Positions 6,265-12,724 of a stretch of DNA of 15,345 nucleotides are shown here, piece after piece. The stretch is from Paracoccaceae bacterium (GTDB lineage: Bacteria > Pseudomonadota > Alphaproteobacteria > Rhodobacterales > Rhodobacteraceae): contig JALVEX010000082.1 of the NCBI GenBank assembly GCA_027030435.1, positions 1 through 15,345 on the forward strand, in the 5' to 3' direction. The position numbers and the translations under genes are program-made. Position 1 is the first letter of the stretch; every line of letters begins with the position of its first letter. Below the pieces are notes generated by a model. It was not told the DNA's origin, ran no database searches, and saw only the letters and a program-made list of their open reading frames with translations.

Positions 6265-7661
6265 TGGATGTCGTCCTGCTGTTCGTGATGGTGGTCGGCT
6301 TCCTGATGCTGGGCGTGCCGATCGCCGTTTCGCTCGGGCTTTCGAGCATCGTCTATCTCCTGCTCTTTTCCGACACCTCCCTGGCTTCGGTGGCGCAGAC
6401 GCTGTTTTCCGCCTTTCAGGGCCATGCCACGCTGCTGGCGATCCCCTTTTTCATTCTGGCCTCGTCCTTCATGTCCACCGGAGGGGTGGCCCGGCGGATC
6501 ATCCGCTTCGCGATTGCCGTTGTCGGCCACCTGCGCGGCGGGCTCGCGATCTCGGGGGTGTTTGCCTGCATGATCTTCGCCGCCCTTTCGGGCTCTTCGC
6601 CCGCAACCGTGGTGGCGATCGGCACGATCGTGATCGCGGCGATGAAGGAAGCGGGCTATACCAAGGATTTCGCCGCCGGCGTGATCTGCAATGCGGGCAC
6701 GCTTGGCATTCTCATCCCGCCCTCGATCGTGATGGTCGTCTACGCGGCGGCGGTCGAGGTTTCGGTGGGGCGGATGTTTCTTGCCGGCATCATCCCCGGC
6801 ATTCTCGCAGGCGTGATGCTGATGATCGCGATCTACGTGATGGCGCGGGTGAAGAACATGCCGAAAGGCGAATGGCAGGGCTGGGGCGAGGTGATCGATT
6901 CATTCGTCGATGCCTTCTGGGGCCTGATGCTGATCGCCATCATCATGATCGGAATCTACGGCATTCCCGGCCTTACGGGCGCATTCTTCACCCCTACCGA
7001 GGCCGCTGCGGTCGCTTCCGTCTATGCCTTTCTGGTGGCAAGCTTCGTCTATCGCGACATGGGGCCGCTTTCGGCCGCTGCCAATGGCGGCAGGAAGCGC
7101 AGCCTGCTGGAAAAACCGCTGGCGGTCGTGACGTCGCTTTTCCATGCAGATACCCGCCACACCCTGTTCGAGGCAGGCAAGCTCACCATCATGCTGATGT
7201 TCGTGATCGCCAATGCGCTGATCCTCAAGCACGTGCTGACCGAGCAGCAGGTGCCCCAGCATATCGCCAATGCGATGCTGAGCGCGGGGATGGGGCCGGT
7301 GATGTTCCTGATCGCGGTCAATGTGATCCTGCTGATCGGCGGGCAGTTCATGGAGCCCTCGGGGCTTCTCGTGATCGTCGCGCCGCTCGTCTTTCCGATC
7401 GCCATGAAGCTCGGGATAGACCCGATCCATCTCGGCATCATCATGGTGGTGAACATGGAAATCGGCATGATCACGCCGCCGGTCGGGCTCAATCTCTTCG
7501 TCACCTCCGGGGTTGCCGGGATGCCGATGATGCGCGTGGTGCGCGCGGCGCTGCCGTTCCTGGCGGTGCTGTTCCTGTTCCTGATCATGGTCACCTATAT
7601 TCCCTGGCTCTCCACCGCGATCCCGAATGCGGTGATGGGCCCGGAAACCGTGCACAGATGA
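6264..7661 (+). CDS. dctM: TRAP transporter large permease, DctM family
   Basis: A 465-residue membrane protein that carries out the sodium-coupled transport step in TRAP systems. It begins MDVVLLFVMVVGFLMLGVPIAVSLGLSS. Conserved family blocks are GHATLLAIPFFILASSFM (53-70), ALSGSSPATVVAIG (107-120), NAGTLGILIPPSIVMVVY (143-160), FFTPTEAAAVASVYAF (241-256) and MITPPVGLNLFVTSG (402-416). About a dozen transmembrane segments are expected. It is some 35-40 residues longer than the common size of about 425; the extra length is a polar insert near residues 262-303. It is coupled to dctQ by TAATG and followed by a strong terminator. Confidence 0.95.
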   Translation: MDVVLLFVMVVGFLMLGVPIAVSLGLSSIVYLLLFSDTSLASVAQTLFSAFQGHATLLAIPFFILASSFMSTGGVARRIIRFAIAVVGHLRGGLAISGVFACMIFAALSGSSPATVVAIGTIVIAAMKEAGYTKDFAAGVICNAGTLGILIPPSIVMVVYAAAVEVSVGRMFLAGIIPGILAGVMLMIAIYVMARVKNMPKGEWQGWGEVIDSFVDAFWGLMLIAIIMIGIYGIPGLTGAFFTPTEAAAVASVYAFLVASFVYRDMGPLSAAANGGRKRSLLEKPLAVVTSLFHADTRHTLFEAGKLTIMLMFVIANALILKHVLTEQQVPQHIANAMLSAGMGPVMFLIAVNVILLIGGQFMEPSGLLVIVAPLVFPIAMKLGIDPIHLGIIMVVNMEIGMITPPVGLNLFVTSGVAGMPMMRVVRAALPFLAVLFLFLIMVTYIPWLSTAIPNAVMGPETVHR

Positions 7662-7664
7662 AAA

Positions 7665-7720
7665 CCGCCGGTGCAGGAACTTTCCTGCCTCCGGCGGGGA
7701 TATTTCAGGGACCAGTGATG
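7665..7720 (+). terminator. dctPQM terminator carrying repeat element copy 2 (subfamily B)
   Basis: Outer arm CCGCCGG (7665-7671) pairs with CCGGCGG (7691-7697). Inner arm GCAGGA (7673-7678) pairs with TCCTGC (7683-7688), with a small T versus CT bulge and loop ACTT. GGATATTT follows, then the tail GGGACCAGTGATG. AAAA precedes the hairpin, so a weaker minus-strand terminator for the convergent tpiA is possible. The similarity to 14152-14196 continues to the TCA that is the tpiA stop codon (7729-7731). Confidence 0.8.
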
Positions 7721-7728
7721 AGGCGGGG

Positions 7729-8478
7729 TCAGGCTTTCTCGAGCGCCGATATGATGCCGCCGAAATCCTCTGCCTTGAGCGAGGCGCCGCCCACAAGCGC
7801 GCCGTCCACATCGGCAACGGCGAAGATCTCGGCCGCGTTCGATGGCTTCACCGAGCCGCCGTAAAGAAGGCGGATGGCATTGCCGGTTTCGGGGCCGAAG
7901 CGCGCAACCAGTTCGGCGCGGATGAAAGCGTGCACCTCGCCGATTTCCGCGAGCGTCGGGATCTTGCCGGTGCCGATGGCCCAGATCGGCTCATAGGCCA
8001 CCACGGTGTTTTCGCCCGTGCAGCCATCCGGGAGCGAGCCCGCGATCTGGCGCCCGACATGGGCGAGCGTCTCCCCCGCCTCGCGGGTTTCCAGCGCCTC
8101 GCCGCAGCAGATGATGGCCACCAGCCCCTGCGAATGCGCGGTTTCGGCCTTGGCGCGCACCATTTCGTCAGTTTCGCAATGGTCGGCCCGCCGCTCGCTG
8201 TGGCCGAGGATCACATGGCTCGCGCCGGCATCCGTCAGCATCTCGGCCGATATGTCGCCCGTATGCGCCCCTGAAAGCTCCATGTGGCAATCCTGCCCGC
8301 CCACCATCACGGCCGTTCCGCCCGCGCGCCGGCTCATGCGCTCGATGAGCGTTGCGGGGGGGCAGATCAGGATCTCGCAGCCCGGTGCGGGAAAGGCTTC
8401 CGCCAGGGCATCGATCTGGCCAAGCGAGGCCGAGGTGCCGTTCATCTTCCAGTTTCCGGCGGCGAGTTTCTTGCGCAT
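7729..8478 (-). CDS. tpiA: Triosephosphate isomerase
   Basis: Interconverts dihydroxyacetone phosphate and glyceraldehyde 3-phosphate in glycolysis/gluconeogenesis. The protein has 249 residues, the usual length. All active-site elements are present: GNWKMNG with Lys11, VILGHSERR with His93, VAYEPIWAIGTGKIPT with catalytic Glu163 and the loop-6 lid, and phosphate-binding LLYGGSV (205-211) and VGGASL. The start at 8478 (MRKKLAAGNWKMNG) is fixed by an AGGAGGAT ribosome site and the family N-terminus; an ATG at 8508 would add ten non-conserved residues. It converges on dctM and probably has its own promoter in the 155-bp spacer upstream, where I see no convincing -35/-10 pair. Confidence 0.98.
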   Translation of the reverse strand: MRKKLAAGNWKMNGTSASLGQIDALAEAFPAPGCEILICPPATLIERMSRRAGGTAVMVGGQDCHMELSGAHTGDISAEMLTDAGASHVILGHSERRADHCETDEMVRAKAETAHSQGLVAIICCGEALETREAGETLAHVGRQIAGSLPDGCTGENTVVAYEPIWAIGTGKIPTLAEIGEVHAFIRAELVARFGPETGNAIRLLYGGSVKPSNAAEIFAVADVDGALVGGASLKAEDFGGIISALEKA

Positions 8479-8572
8479 GAGGATCCTCCTGTCAGCTTTG
8501 CATCGCACCCTGCATCATTGCCGGGCGTCAGGCAAGAACTGCCCATGACATGCGACAGAATTCGTCATGCCA

Positions 8573-8613
8573 TTCATCTTGGCCGAAATACTCCGGGGTG
8601 AATTGCCCCAAAG
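8573..8613 (-). terminator. Terminator-like hairpin after the Fe-S carrier gene, repeat element copy 4 (subfamily A)
   Basis: On the minus strand CTTTGGGG can pair with CCCCGGAG (8613-8606 with 8598-8591; two G-U pairs), loop CAATTCA. TATTT follows, then CGGCCAAGATGAA. The stretch GGAGTATTT-x-GGCCAAGATGAA matches copy 1 at 3014-3035 with one different base. It lies between tpiA and the Fe-S carrier gene and reads away from the latter. Confidence 0.65.
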
Positions 8614-8635
8614 GGGCAAGAGGGGCAGCGCCCCT
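8603..8635 (-). terminator. Two tandem hairpins at the 3' end of the Fe-S carrier gene
   Basis: TTGCCCC-AAA-GGGGCAA (8603-8619) is a perfect 7-bp stem. AGGGGC-AGC-GCCCCT (8621-8635) is a perfect 6-bp stem that overlaps the stop codon at 8634-8636. The first can refold with the next downstream sequence into the copy 4 hairpin, so they are mutually exclusive. Together they form a GC-rich 3' end without a long U-tract directly after it. Confidence 0.6.
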
Positions 8636-8984
8636 ACATCCCCTCGAACTTGATCGATTCCCCGCAGCCGCAGGCTTCGGTCACGTTTGGGTTGTTGAAC
8701 CGGAAGCCGCTTTCGAGAAGCGAAGTCTGGTAGTCGATCTCGGTGCCGAAAAGGAACATCTGCGCCATCGGGGCGATCATCACCCGGGCGCCGTCCTGCT
8801 CCACGATCTCGTCATTCGGATCGGGCTCGCGCACGTATTCCATGGTGTATTCCATGCCCGCGCAGCCGCCTTTCTTCACGCCGATCCTGAGTCCGCTCAC
8901 GCCATCGCGCGCCATGAGCTTCTTGATCTGCGCCGTGGCGGCGGGCGTCAGCCTCACGGCCTGTTTGCCGGGTATCGAAAACAT
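8634..8984 (-). CDS. A-type iron-sulfur cluster carrier (ErpA/IscA/SufA family)
   Basis: A 116-residue protein that binds an Fe-S cluster and passes it to target apoproteins. The three ligand cysteines of the family are present: Cys41 in KKGGCAGMEY, and Cys105 and Cys107 in EACGCGES near the C-terminus. FEGM ends the protein. The start at 8984 (MFSIPGKQAVRLTPAA) has GGAGG 8 bp upstream; the frame extends to 9032 but would add 16 unlike residues. ErpA, IscA and SufA cannot be separated by motif, and no suf or isc genes are adjacent, so no symbol is given. A good promoter lies at 9007-9034. Confidence 0.95.
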   Translation of the reverse strand: MFSIPGKQAVRLTPAATAQIKKLMARDGVSGLRIGVKKGGCAGMEYTMEYVREPDPNDEIVEQDGARVMIAPMAQMFLFGTEIDYQTSLLESGFRFNNPNVTEACGCGESIKFEGM

Positions 8985-9006
8985 GAAAGCGCCTCCTTGC
9001 CCTGCC

Positions 9007-9034
9007 AATATAGGCCGGGGCGTGCGAATCACAA
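9007..9034 (-). promoter_or_regulatory. Predicted sigma-70-type promoter of the Fe-S carrier gene
   Basis: On the minus strand TTGTGA (-35, 9034-9029) and TATATT (-10, 9012-9007) are 16 bp apart, matching TTGACA/TATAAT at 4 and 5 positions. A start near 9000 would give a leader of about 15 bases containing the GGAGG ribosome site. Confidence 0.55.
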
Positions 9035-9078
9035 CCCCGGTGGTTGACCTCCCCGGCTGCCTTCCTTAGCCAAGGCGC

Positions 9079-10953
9079 ATGGCCCAGGCACCGCTTCTCC
9101 AGCTTTCCGACATCACCCTCACCCATGGCGGCGATCCCGTGCTGGACGGGATCTCGCTCATCATCCAGCCCGGCGAGCGGGCCGCGCTCGTGGGGCGCAA
9201 CGGCTCGGGCAAATCCACCCTGATGAAGGTGATGGCCGGGCTGGCGGAGCCCGATTCCGGCAGCCGCGTCCTGCCCGCCGGCGCCTCCGTTGCCTACATG
9301 GAGCAACATCCCGACATGCGCGGCCATGCCACGCTTGGCGATTACGCCGCGGGCGATCTTCCGCCCGGCGAGGCGTGGCGGGTGGCGCAGGCCGCGGAGG
9401 GGTTGAAGTTCGATCCCGCAACCCCCGTGCAGACGGCATCGGGCGGCGAGCGGCGGCGCGCGGCGCTGGCGCGGGTGCTGGCCTCGGGCGCCGATCTCCT
9501 GCTTCTGGACGAGCCCACCAACCACCTCGACATCGAGGCCATCGAATGGCTCGAGGCGCGGCTCGGCGCCCTGCGTGCGGGCTTCGTCCTGATCAGCCAC
9601 GATCGCGCCTTCCTCTCCGCCCTTACCCGCGCCACCCTCTGGCTTGACAGGGGAACCCTGCGCCGGCGCGATGCCGGTTTCGCCGGCTTCGAGGCCTGGC
9701 GCGACAGGATCTGGGAAGAGGAGGAAACCGCCCGTCACAAGCTCGATCGCAAGATAAAGGCGGAAGCGCGCTGGGCGGTGGAGGGGATCAGCGCGCGGCG
9801 CAAGCGCAACCAGGGGCGGCTGAGGGCGCTCAGGGCGCTGCGCGAGGAGCGCCGGGCGATGATCCGCCGTCAGGGCACGGCGGCGATGGCGCTTGAAGCG
9901 GGGCCGAAATCGGGGCGCAAGGTGATCGAGGCCCTCGGCATTTCCAAGGCCTTCGGCGGCAAGCCGATCGTGAGGGATTTCTCGCTGCGCATCATGCGCG
10001 GCGATCGGGTGGCCTTCGTGGGGCCCAATGGCGTGGGCAAGACGACGCTTCTCGGGATGCTCACGGGCGAGATCGCCCCCGACAGCGGCAAGGTGATTCA
10101 CGGCAGCAATCTCGAGATCGCCGTTTTCGATCAGAACCGCAGCGCGCTCGATCCCGATCTCAGCCTGTGGGAAAATCTCACCGCCGACCCCGCGATCGGC
10201 ATTTCCGGCAAATCGGATCAGATCATGGTGCGCGGCACGCCCCGCCACGTCGCCGGCTATCTCAAGGATTTCCTGTTTGACGACACGCAGCTGCGCTCGC
10301 CGGTGCGGGTGCTTTCGGGGGGCGAGAAGGCCCGCCTCATCCTGGCCCGGATCATGGCGCGTGAAAGCAATCTCCTGGTGCTCGACGAGCCTACCAACGA
10401 TCTCGATATCGAAACCCTCGATCTCCTGCAGGAGGTGCTGGGCGATTACGATGGCACGGTGCTGCTCGTCAGCCACGACCGCGATTTCATAGATCGAGTC
10501 GCCACCACCACCATCGCCATGGAGGGGGATGGAAAGGCCGTTGCCTATGCCGGGGGCTGGAGCGATTACAGGGCGCAGAAGGGGCCGCAGAAGGCGCCGG
10601 AAGGGGCGGAAAAGGCGCGGGGGGCGTCGTCCCGCGGCAATTCCGGGCAGAAGCGCGCTTCTGCACGCGGGGCGCGGGAGGAATCCGCCGGGCGCAAGCC
10701 TGCCGGCCTCACCTTCACCGAGCGCCACCGGCTCGAGGCCCTGCCCGCCGAGATCGCGCGGCTCGAGGCCGAGATCGGCAAGCTTTCGGAGCTTCTCGCC
10801 GATCCCGGGCTTTTCAGCCGCGAGCCGGTGAAATTCGCCAAGGCGAGCGAGATGCTGAGCGCGCGTCAGGCGGCGCTTCAGGCGGCGGAGGAAGAATGGC
10901 TTCGGCTTGAGGAGAAGGCCGAGGCGGGCGGGGCCGAGTCAGGCGGGGGCTGA
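9079..10953 (+). CDS. uup: ABC-F family ATPase, Uup type
   Basis: A 624-residue soluble protein with two ABC ATPase domains and no membrane part. Domain 1: Walker A GRNGSGKST (39-47), signature ASGGERRRA (120-128), Walker B LLLLDEPTNHLD (140-151), switch His in LISHDRAF. The inter-domain linker (about 208-280) is rich in Arg and contains the Uup-like SARRKRNQGRLRALRALR. Domain 2: Walker A GPNGVGKTT (315-323), signature LSGGEKARL (412-420), Walker B LLVLDEPTNDLD (432-443), SHDRDF. After a low-complexity Lys/Gly/Ala linker (about 500-542) comes a coiled-coil tail (545-615), the Uup C-terminal DNA-binding domain. Uup acts on branched DNA/replication intermediates and is linked to ribosome function. 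The ATG at 9079 has only a weak ribosome site. Convergent with the SDR gene. Confidence 0.94.
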   Translation: MAQAPLLQLSDITLTHGGDPVLDGISLIIQPGERAALVGRNGSGKSTLMKVMAGLAEPDSGSRVLPAGASVAYMEQHPDMRGHATLGDYAAGDLPPGEAWRVAQAAEGLKFDPATPVQTASGGERRRAALARVLASGADLLLLDEPTNHLDIEAIEWLEARLGALRAGFVLISHDRAFLSALTRATLWLDRGTLRRRDAGFAGFEAWRDRIWEEEETARHKLDRKIKAEARWAVEGISARRKRNQGRLRALRALREERRAMIRRQGTAAMALEAGPKSGRKVIEALGISKAFGGKPIVRDFSLRIMRGDRVAFVGPNGVGKTTLLGMLTGEIAPDSGKVIHGSNLEIAVFDQNRSALDPDLSLWENLTADPAIGISGKSDQIMVRGTPRHVAGYLKDFLFDDTQLRSPVRVLSGGEKARLILARIMARESNLLVLDEPTNDLDIETLDLLQEVLGDYDGTVLLVSHDRDFIDRVATTTIAMEGDGKAVAYAGGWSDYRAQKGPQKAPEGAEKARGASSRGNSGQKRASARGAREESAGRKPAGLTFTERHRLEALPAEIARLEAEIGKLSELLADPGLFSREPVKFAKASEMLSARQAALQAAEEEWLRLEEKAEAGGAESGGG

Positions 10954-10972
10954 GGGCGGCCCTGCACCGCCC
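10954..10972. terminator. Small convergent hairpin between uup and the SDR gene
   Basis: GGGCGG (10954-10959) and CCGCCC (10967-10972) pair with a 7-base loop, directly after the uup stop codon and 10 bp before the convergent SDR stop. There is no U-tract on either side. A weak bidirectional terminator is plausible. Confidence 0.4.
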
Positions 10973-10982
10973 CGCGCCTGTC

Positions 10983-11738
10983 TCACTGCATCCTGAGCGC
11001 GCCGTCGAGGCGGATCACCTCGCCGTTGAGGTAATCGTTTTCGAGGATGTGGCGCACGAGGGATGCGAATTCCTCGGGCCGCCCGAGGCGCCTCGGGAAG
11101 GTCACATCGGCCGAGAGCCCTTCGATCACCTCTTCGCCAAGGCCGATCAGCATGGGGGTGAGGAAGATGCCGGGCGCGATCGCCATCACCCGGATGCCGA
11201 GGCTGGCGAGATCGCGCGCGAGCGGCAGCGTCATCCCTGCAATCCCGGCCTTGGAGGCGGCATAGGCCGCCTGGCCCTTCTGGCCGTCGAAGGCGGCGAC
11301 GGAGGCGGTGTTGACGATCACGCCGCGTTGGCCGTCCTCGCCCGGCTCGTTTTCGGCCATGGCGGCGGCGGCGAGGCGCAGCACGTTGAACGTGCCGGTG
11401 AGATTGATGTCAACCGTGCGGCGGAAGCTCTCGAGCCCGTGCGGCCCCTTGCGCCCGAGCGTGCGCTCGGCGGTGGCGATGCCGGCGCAGTTGATGCAGG
11501 CGTTGAGCCCGCCGAGATATTCACTGGCGGAGGTGATGGCGCGCGCGGTGGAGGCCTCGTCCGTCACGTCCACCTCCGTGAAGCCGGCGCCGATCTCGCG
11601 CGCCACCGCCTCGCCCCGCGCCACGTCGCGGTCAAGGATCATCACTTCCGCGCCGCCCGCCTTCAGCGCCCGCGCCGTGGCTTCGCCAAGCCCCGAAGCG
11701 GCGCCGGTGATGATGGCTCGGGTTTTTGAAATCTGCAT
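10983..11738 (-). CDS. Short-chain dehydrogenase, HSD10-like (3-hydroxyacyl-CoA dehydrogenase type)
   Basis: A 251-residue classical SDR. Features: nucleotide loop TGAASGLG (11-18); Asp36 after strand 2, indicating NAD rather than NADP; NCAG (83-86); Asn112; catalytic Ser146, Tyr159 and Lys163 in NTASVAAFDGQKGQAAYAASK. The wording LGRKGPHGLESF (94-105) and RGVIVNTASVAAFDGQKGQAAY is typical of the HSD17B10 group, which oxidises 3-hydroxyacyl-CoA and hydroxysteroids. A role in beta-oxidation of (branched) acyl-CoA is therefore likely but inferred. AGGGAGG precedes the ATG by 6 bp. A TetR-type palindrome and direct repeats lie 38-67 bp upstream, suggesting repression relieved by a lipid or acyl-CoA. 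Confidence 0.92.
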   Translation of the reverse strand: MQISKTRAIITGAASGLGEATARALKAGGAEVMILDRDVARGEAVAREIGAGFTEVDVTDEASTARAITSASEYLGGLNACINCAGIATAERTLGRKGPHGLESFRRTVDINLTGTFNVLRLAAAAMAENEPGEDGQRGVIVNTASVAAFDGQKGQAAYAASKAGIAGMTLPLARDLASLGIRVMAIAPGIFLTPMLIGLGEEVIEGLSADVTFPRRLGRPEEFASLVRHILENDYLNGEVIRLDGALRMQ

Positions 11739-11775
11739 GGCGTGCCTCCCTGCTTGTGAATGGCTGCGGGTGAAT

Positions 11776-11789
11776 TGAACGATCGTTCA
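11776..11789. promoter_or_regulatory. TetR-type operator palindrome upstream of the SDR gene
   Basis: TGAACGATCGTTCA is a perfect 14-bp palindrome, 38 bp before the SDR start codon. The AACGNNCGTT pattern is typical of TetR-family operators. No TetR gene is in the window, so the regulator would be elsewhere. Confidence 0.6.
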
Positions 11790-11805
11790 GATACTGTTCA
11801 GATAC
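11785..11805. repeat. 10-bp direct repeat overlapping the palindrome
   Basis: GTTCAGATAC occurs at 11785-11794 and again at 11796-11805, an 11-bp period close to one DNA turn. The first copy overlaps the right arm of the palindrome, adding a second half-site on the same helix face. Confidence 0.6.
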
Positions 11806-11831
11806 GCCCCGGGAGCGCCGCTGTAAAGCGC

Positions 11832-11850
11832 CCGGATACGAGGAGTCCGG
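11832..11850 (-). terminator. Weak hairpin after the TPM-domain gene
   Basis: CCGGA and TCCGG (11832-11836, 11846-11850) pair with a 9-base loop, shortly after the TPM gene stop codon on the minus strand. The stem is short and there is no U-tract. Low-confidence 3' end structure. Confidence 0.25.
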
Positions 11851-11854
11851 CCCC

Positions 11855-12724
11855 TTACCAGCGCCCGGATGCGCCGCCGCCGGAGGATCGCCCCCCGCCG
11901 AAGCCCGAGCTGCCGCGCGATCTGGTGACAGCGATCACCTCCCTTTCGCGCGTCTCGTAGCCGCAGTTCTGGCAAATGATCTCGATTTCGCGCTCGCCTG
12001 TCGTTTCGCGGGTCGGCGCGCGCAGGATGCGGCGGTTGCGGCGCAGGGCACGCTGGCCGCAGCGCGGGCAGCGGCGCAGACGGGTGAGGAAATCGCCGAT
12101 TCGCCGGCGCCCCTTCAGCAGGGCCGCGGCGGCCCCGAACACGATCACCTGAAGGAGGAAGCTGCCGAGCTTTCCGCCGCCGGTTTCAGCCGGGGGCCTG
12201 CCGGCCGCGAAGGGGCGGGCGATCAGCCGCTCCGTGGCGAGCGTGCCCTCGACGATCCCTTGCGAAAGCCGGCCACTGCGGAAGGAGGGGAGGAAGAACT
12301 CATCCACCACATGGCGGGCGGTGCGATCGAAGGCGCGCGGATAGCCGCTGCCAAGCTCGAGCCGCATCTCGCGATCGTCGGGGATCACGAGGATGAGGAT
12401 GCCGTCATTGCGGCTGGCGTTTCCGATGCCCCACTCGTTGAAAATCCCGGTGGCGAAGCTTTCGAGCGAGCCCTGATGATCGTAGCCCTTGCGGCTTTTG
12501 ATCGTCAGCACCGTCATCTCGACGCCGGTTTCCGCCTTCAGCCGGCGGAGCGTTTCGACAAGGCGCCTTTCATCGGCGGGCGCGATCACATCGGCGTAAT
12601 CATTGACGAAGAGGGATTCGTATCCGGGGAACATTTCTGCCCGCCCCGGGGCGGGCAACAGCAGGAGAAGGAGCGCGAAAACGGCCGCTAGGCGGGCGAA
12701 GGGGGCGTTTTGGGCCGTCAGCAT
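11855..12724 (-). CDS. TPM-domain membrane protein with C-terminal zinc ribbon and Gly-rich tail
   Basis: A 289-residue protein. It has a signal peptide (1-29, hydrophobic core ending APGRA) and a TPM domain (about 38-170, including NDYADVI, DGILILVIPDDREMRLELGSGY and GRLSQGIVEGTLA). A hydrophobic segment follows (about 187-204), then the cysteine pairs CPRC (219-222) and CQNC (251-254) forming a probable zinc ribbon, and a Gly/Ser tail ending GGGASGRW. The likely topology is a periplasmic TPM domain, one membrane helix and a cytoplasmic ribbon. TPM domains have been linked to phosphatase activity and photosystem repair in plants, but the bacterial role is unknown. Its ATG overlaps the decarboxylase stop by 7 bp and AAGGAGAT lies within that gene, so the two are translationally coupled. 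Confidence 0.88.
   Translation of the reverse strand: MLTAQNAPFARLAAVFALLLLLLPAPGRAEMFPGYESLFVNDYADVIAPADERRLVETLRRLKAETGVEMTVLTIKSRKGYDHQGSLESFATGIFNEWGIGNASRNDGILILVIPDDREMRLELGSGYPRAFDRTARHVVDEFFLPSFRSGRLSQGIVEGTLATERLIARPFAAGRPPAETGGGKLGSFLLQVIVFGAAAALLKGRRRIGDFLTRLRRCPRCGQRALRRNRRILRAPTRETTGEREIEIICQNCGYETREREVIAVTRSRGSSGFGGGRSSGGGASGRW

Noticed and set aside
8479..8508. Extended tpiA start adding MRCKADRRIL
   Set aside because: The ATG at 8478 has an AGGAGGAT site and the conserved RKKLAAGNWKMNG N-terminus.
8812..10728. Long minus-strand open frame (about 638 codons) opposite uup
   Set aside because: Shadow of the ABC-F gene, whose Walker and signature motifs are intact; the antisense product has no family features.
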